NCBI GenBank assembly: GCA_902797475.1
Contig: CADBTG010000285.1
Span: 1 to 8,872 of the forward strand
DNA from: an uncultured Lachnospiraceae bacterium
GTDB taxonomy: Bacteria > Bacillota > Clostridia > Lachnospirales > Lachnospiraceae
Direction: 5' to 3'
Length of the DNA: 8,872 bases
The notes below the pieces were generated by a model. That model was not told the origin of the DNA and made no database searches. It saw nothing but the letters and a program-made list of their open reading frames with translations. This document shows positions 6,811 to 8,872 of the stretch, piece after piece (the stretch's first letter is position 1; the number at the start of each line of letters is the position of its first letter). Position numbers and translations under genes: made by a program.

Positions 6811-6839
6811 AATTACATGAGTTATCGGAGGACGATTTT

Positions 6840-7871
6840 ATGGCGGAAACGGTACGCGTGGCGCTTGACGCTATGGGCGGTGACAACGCTCCCGGAGAGA
6901 TTATCAAAGGAGCCCTGGAGGCTTTGGAGGCTTCCTCACAGTTAAGCATCATCCTGGTCGGCAGAGAGGAAGCCATTCAGAAGGAACTTGCAGGCAAGAC
7001 CTATCCTGCAGACCGTCTTCGCATTGTCAATGCGACAGAGGAAATCTCCTGCGACGAGGCTCCGGTTTACGCCGTGAGAACGAAGCGCGATTCCTCCCTC
7101 GTGGTTGCCATGACGCTTGTACATAAAGGGGAAGCGGATGCATTTGTCTCGGCGGGAAGCACCGGCGCCATCCTGGTCGGAAGCGTGATTTATATCAAGC
7201 GAATCCGCGGCGTGGAGAGAACTCCGCTTGCGCCTTTGATTCCGACGGAGAAGGGCGTTTCGCTTCTGATTGACTGCGGCGCCAATGTGGATGCCAAGCC
7301 CTCCCAGCTTGTGCAGTTCGCCAGAATGGGTTCGATCTATATGGAGCACGTCATCGGCGTTAAGAATCCTACGGTCGGCCTCGTGAACATCGGCGTCGAG
7401 GAGGAAAAGGGCAATCAGCTTGTGAAGGATACCTATCCGCTCCTCAAGGAATGTAAGGATATCAACTTCGTCGGCAGCGTGGAAGCAAGAGAGATTCCGC
7501 ACGGCGCGGCAGATGTCATTGTTTGTGAGGCATTTGTCGGCAATGTCATTCTGAAGCTTTACGAAGGCCTGGCCAAGACGCTGGTTTCGAAGATTAAGGA
7601 AGGCATGATGAGTTCCTTCCGCGGCAAGATCGGCGGCGCGCTTGCAAAGCCGGCTCTCAAGAAGACGTTAAAGTCGTTTGATTCGTCCGAATACGGCGGA
7701 GCGCCGATGCTCGGACTGAACGGACTCGTCGTGAAGACACACGGAAGCGCCAAGGCTAAGGAAGTGAAGAATTCGCTTCTGCAGTGCATCACGTTTGTGG
7801 ACCAGCATATCGAAGAGAAGATTCGCGAACAGCTCGGAGGTAAGGAACATGGAATGGGAGAAGATTCGTAA
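6840..7871 (+). CDS. plsX: Phosphate acyltransferase PlsX
   Basis: PlsX converts acyl-ACP and phosphate into acyl-phosphate, the donor that PlsY uses to acylate glycerol-3-phosphate at the start of phospholipid synthesis. It is a peripheral membrane enzyme. The 343 residues are of normal length and show DAMGGDNAP (10-18), SAGSTGA (104-110), DCGANVDAKPSQ (145-156), NIGVEEEKGN (183-192), CEAFVGNVILK (229-239) and YGGAPMLGLNG (285-295). Two motifs depart slightly from the commoner SAGNTGA and CDGFxGNV forms, but the protein looks intact. GGAGG at 6827-6831 lies 8 nt before the ATG. The gene follows a terminator with no clear promoter of its own. Its last 23 nt overlap acpP, which makes the carrier of its substrate. 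Confidence 0.96.
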   Translation: MAETVRVALDAMGGDNAPGEIIKGALEALEASSQLSIILVGREEAIQKELAGKTYPADRLRIVNATEEISCDEAPVYAVRTKRDSSLVVAMTLVHKGEADAFVSAGSTGAILVGSVIYIKRIRGVERTPLAPLIPTEKGVSLLIDCGANVDAKPSQLVQFARMGSIYMEHVIGVKNPTVGLVNIGVEEEKGNQLVKDTYPLLKECKDINFVGSVEAREIPHGAADVIVCEAFVGNVILKLYEGLAKTLVSKIKEGMMSSFRGKIGGALAKPALKKTLKSFDSSEYGGAPMLGLNGLVVKTHGSAKAKEVKNSLLQCITFVDQHIEEKIREQLGGKEHGMGEDS

Positions 7872-8091
7872 TATCGTTTCGGAAATGTTGGAAATCCGTC
7901 CGGAAGACGTGCATATGGACTCCTCATTTTTCGAGGACTTCGGAGCGGATTCCCTGGATGTTTACCGGATCATTACGGCGATTGAGGACGTATTTTCCGT
8001 GGAGATCAGCGATCTTACGAGCGGATATATGCCGCAGACCGTCGGCGCGTTATATAATCGGGTATCCGAATTATTGGGATTGTCATCCTGA
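7849..8091 (+). CDS. acpP: Acyl carrier protein
   Basis: This 80-residue acidic protein carries growing acyl chains on a 4'-phosphopantetheine arm. The attachment site is Ser35 in FGADSLDVYRII (31-42), matching the GADSLD motif of E. coli ACP. Helix I (MEWEKIRNIVSEML), the loop before the serine and helix II (AIEDVFSVEI) are in the usual places. The section after helix II (SDLTSGYMPQTVGALYNRV) is less typical than the usual acidic IPDxDAxxxxTV form. The frame is open further upstream to 7795, but CGGAGG at 7835-7840 and 8-nt spacing choose ATG 7849. It overlaps plsX by 23 nt and lies 36 nt before rnc. The context supports a role in primary fatty acid and phospholipid synthesis, though a specialised ACP cannot be excluded. 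Confidence 0.92.
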   Translation: MEWEKIRNIVSEMLEIRPEDVHMDSSFFEDFGADSLDVYRIITAIEDVFSVEISDLTSGYMPQTVGALYNRVSELLGLSS

Positions 8092-8099
8092 AAATGAAA

Positions 8100-8112
8100 C
8101 CGGCCATGCCGG
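8100..8112 (+). other. Short hairpin in the acpP-rnc gap
   Basis: CCGGC (8100-8104) and GCCGG (8108-8112) form a 5-bp GC stem with a CAT loop, ending 4 nt before the rnc SD. There is no T-run, so it is not a terminator. It could modulate translation of rnc, but the stem is too short to be a standard RNase III substrate. Confidence 0.35.
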
Positions 8113-8127
8113 AATCGAGGTGATACT

Positions 8128-8841
8128 ATGGAATACGGAGAACTGGAGGCGAAAGCAGGGTATGCCTTTACCAATCGGGAGCTTCTCCTGACGGCACTGA
8201 CCCACAGTTCCTATTCGAATGAATACAGCAAAAAACGGGGCGAAATCGGCTTCAACGAGCGTCTGGAGTTTCTCGGCGACGCCGTTTTGGAGCTTGTGAC
8301 GAGCCAGTTTTTGTTTGAAAGCAATCCGGACATGCCGGAAGGCAGCATGAGCAAATTAAGGGCAGCGATGGTATGTGAGCCCTCGCTGGCATTTTGCGCA
8401 AGAGAGCTCGGGCTCGGGGATTTTCTCCGCCTTGGAAAAGGAGAAGACATGACCGGGGGCAGAAACCGGGACTCCATTCTTTCCGATGCTTTTGAAGCCC
8501 TGATCGGCGCCATCTATCTGGACGGCGGACTTGAAAAAGCGCAGCAGTTCATCCATACGAGAGCGCTTTCGAAGCTGAATGAGGCCCGCCTCTTTAAGGA
8601 CAGCAAGACGATGCTTCAGGAGATCACGCAGGAGCGGTTCCACTGCATGCCGGAATATGTTCTTTTGAAGGAAGAAGGACCCGCCCATATGCGGCGGTTT
8701 ACGGTGGAGGTTCACATCGCGGGAAAGCCTTTCGCCGTCGGTGTCGGAACCTCGAAGAAGGGTGCCGAGCAGGAAGCGGCCAGAAAGGCCGTGATACAGT
8801 TACAGGAAGGGAGCGGCGACCATGTACCTGAAAAGCATTGA
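8128..8841 (+). CDS. rnc: Ribonuclease III
   Basis: RNase III cuts double-stranded RNA, releasing rRNA precursors and processing some mRNAs. The 237 residues contain the catalytic domain at about 5-155, with the signature NERLEFLGDAVLE (43-55) including Glu47 and Asp51, and the second metal-binding pair Asp120 and Glu123 in SDAFEALIGAIYLDGG. These correspond to E. coli Glu41, Asp45, Asp114 and Glu117. A double-stranded-RNA-binding domain follows at about 162-231, ending in GTSKKGAEQEAARKAVIQL. Length and domain order are normal. The SD GAGGTGAT (8117-8124) precedes the ATG. It overlaps smc by 20 nt, the usual rnc-smc coupling in Firmicutes. No residue looks missing. Confidence 0.97.
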   Translation: MEYGELEAKAGYAFTNRELLLTALTHSSYSNEYSKKRGEIGFNERLEFLGDAVLELVTSQFLFESNPDMPEGSMSKLRAAMVCEPSLAFCARELGLGDFLRLGKGEDMTGGRNRDSILSDAFEALIGAIYLDGGLEKAQQFIHTRALSKLNEARLFKDSKTMLQEITQERFHCMPEYVLLKEEGPAHMRRFTVEVHIAGKPFAVGVGTSKKGAEQEAARKAVIQLQEGSGDHVPEKH

Positions 8842-8872
8842 GGTCCACGGATTCAAAGCATTTGCCAATAAA
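8822..8872 (+). CDS. smc: Chromosome segregation protein SMC (start only)
   Basis: Only the first 17 codons are in the window: MYLKSIEVHGFKAFANK. This closely matches the conserved beginning of bacterial SMC (MYLKSIExxGFKSFAxK), just before the Walker A ATP-binding loop. SMC is the core ATPase of the condensin-like complex that compacts and separates chromosomes. An SD-like GGGAG at 8809-8813 lies 8 nt before the ATG, inside rnc, and the frames overlap by 20 nt. The position directly after rnc supports the call. Everything past residue 17 lies outside the window. Confidence 0.88.
   Translation, partial: MYLKSIEVHGFKAFANK

Noticed and set aside
6649..6945. 98-codon + strand frame across the S1 end, terminator and plsX start
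   Set aside because: It runs through the terminator and two real genes in another frame, and the arginine- and proline-rich translation is typical of a shadow frame.
7795..7848. Longer acpP reading frame starting at 7795
   Set aside because: The added 18 residues are out-of-frame plsX sequence unlike any ACP, and the SD at 7835-7840 supports ATG 7849.

Overview
This window looks like ordinary core chromosome from a Gram-positive anaerobe of the class Clostridia, most likely Lachnospiraceae-like. Three things point there: an IspH protein fused to a four-domain ribosomal protein S1 (a known clostridial arrangement), the rimO-pgsA neighbourhood, and the plsX-acpP-rnc-smc order typical of Firmicutes. 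Every convincing gene is on the + strand and packed tightly. There are no rRNA or tRNA genes, CRISPR arrays, insertion sequences or phage genes. I did not find an unknown multi-gene system. The unusual biology lies in two consecutive gene fusions and the signals hidden inside them.

Positions 1-40 are a short non-coding leader with a terminator-like hairpin (10-28) directly before the folD ribosome binding site. The first gene block, 41-6752, reads folD (one-carbon metabolism), rimO (methylthiolation of ribosomal protein S12), pgsA (phosphatidylglycerophosphate synthase), then a 648-residue ORF joining an HI0933/BaiN-like flavoprotein to cytidylate kinase, then a 668-residue IspH-S1 fusion (isoprenoid synthesis plus mRNA binding by the ribosome). 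Junctions are 9 nt, a 4-nt overlap, an 8-nt overlap and 37 nt, so this is probably one operon. It ends at a strong 13-bp hairpin terminator (6776-6810).

The second block, from 6840 to the window edge, is plsX, acpP, rnc and the first 17 codons of smc. These make acyl-phosphate for phospholipids, carry acyl chains, process double-stranded RNA and organise the chromosome. plsX/acpP overlap by 23 nt and rnc/smc by 20 nt. fabD and fabG, which lie between plsX and acpP in Bacillus, are absent here.

The main observations are these. Both fusion ORFs keep a good Shine-Dalgarno sequence and an in-frame ATG exactly where the downstream partner (Cmk or S1) would start alone, so free Cmk and free S1 may be made as well as the fusions. 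In IspH-S1, valine codon choice changes sharply at the join, suggesting the S1 half is expressed far more than the IspH half. A perfect TATAAT with a poor -35 lies inside ispH and could add transcription of S1, but this is weak evidence.
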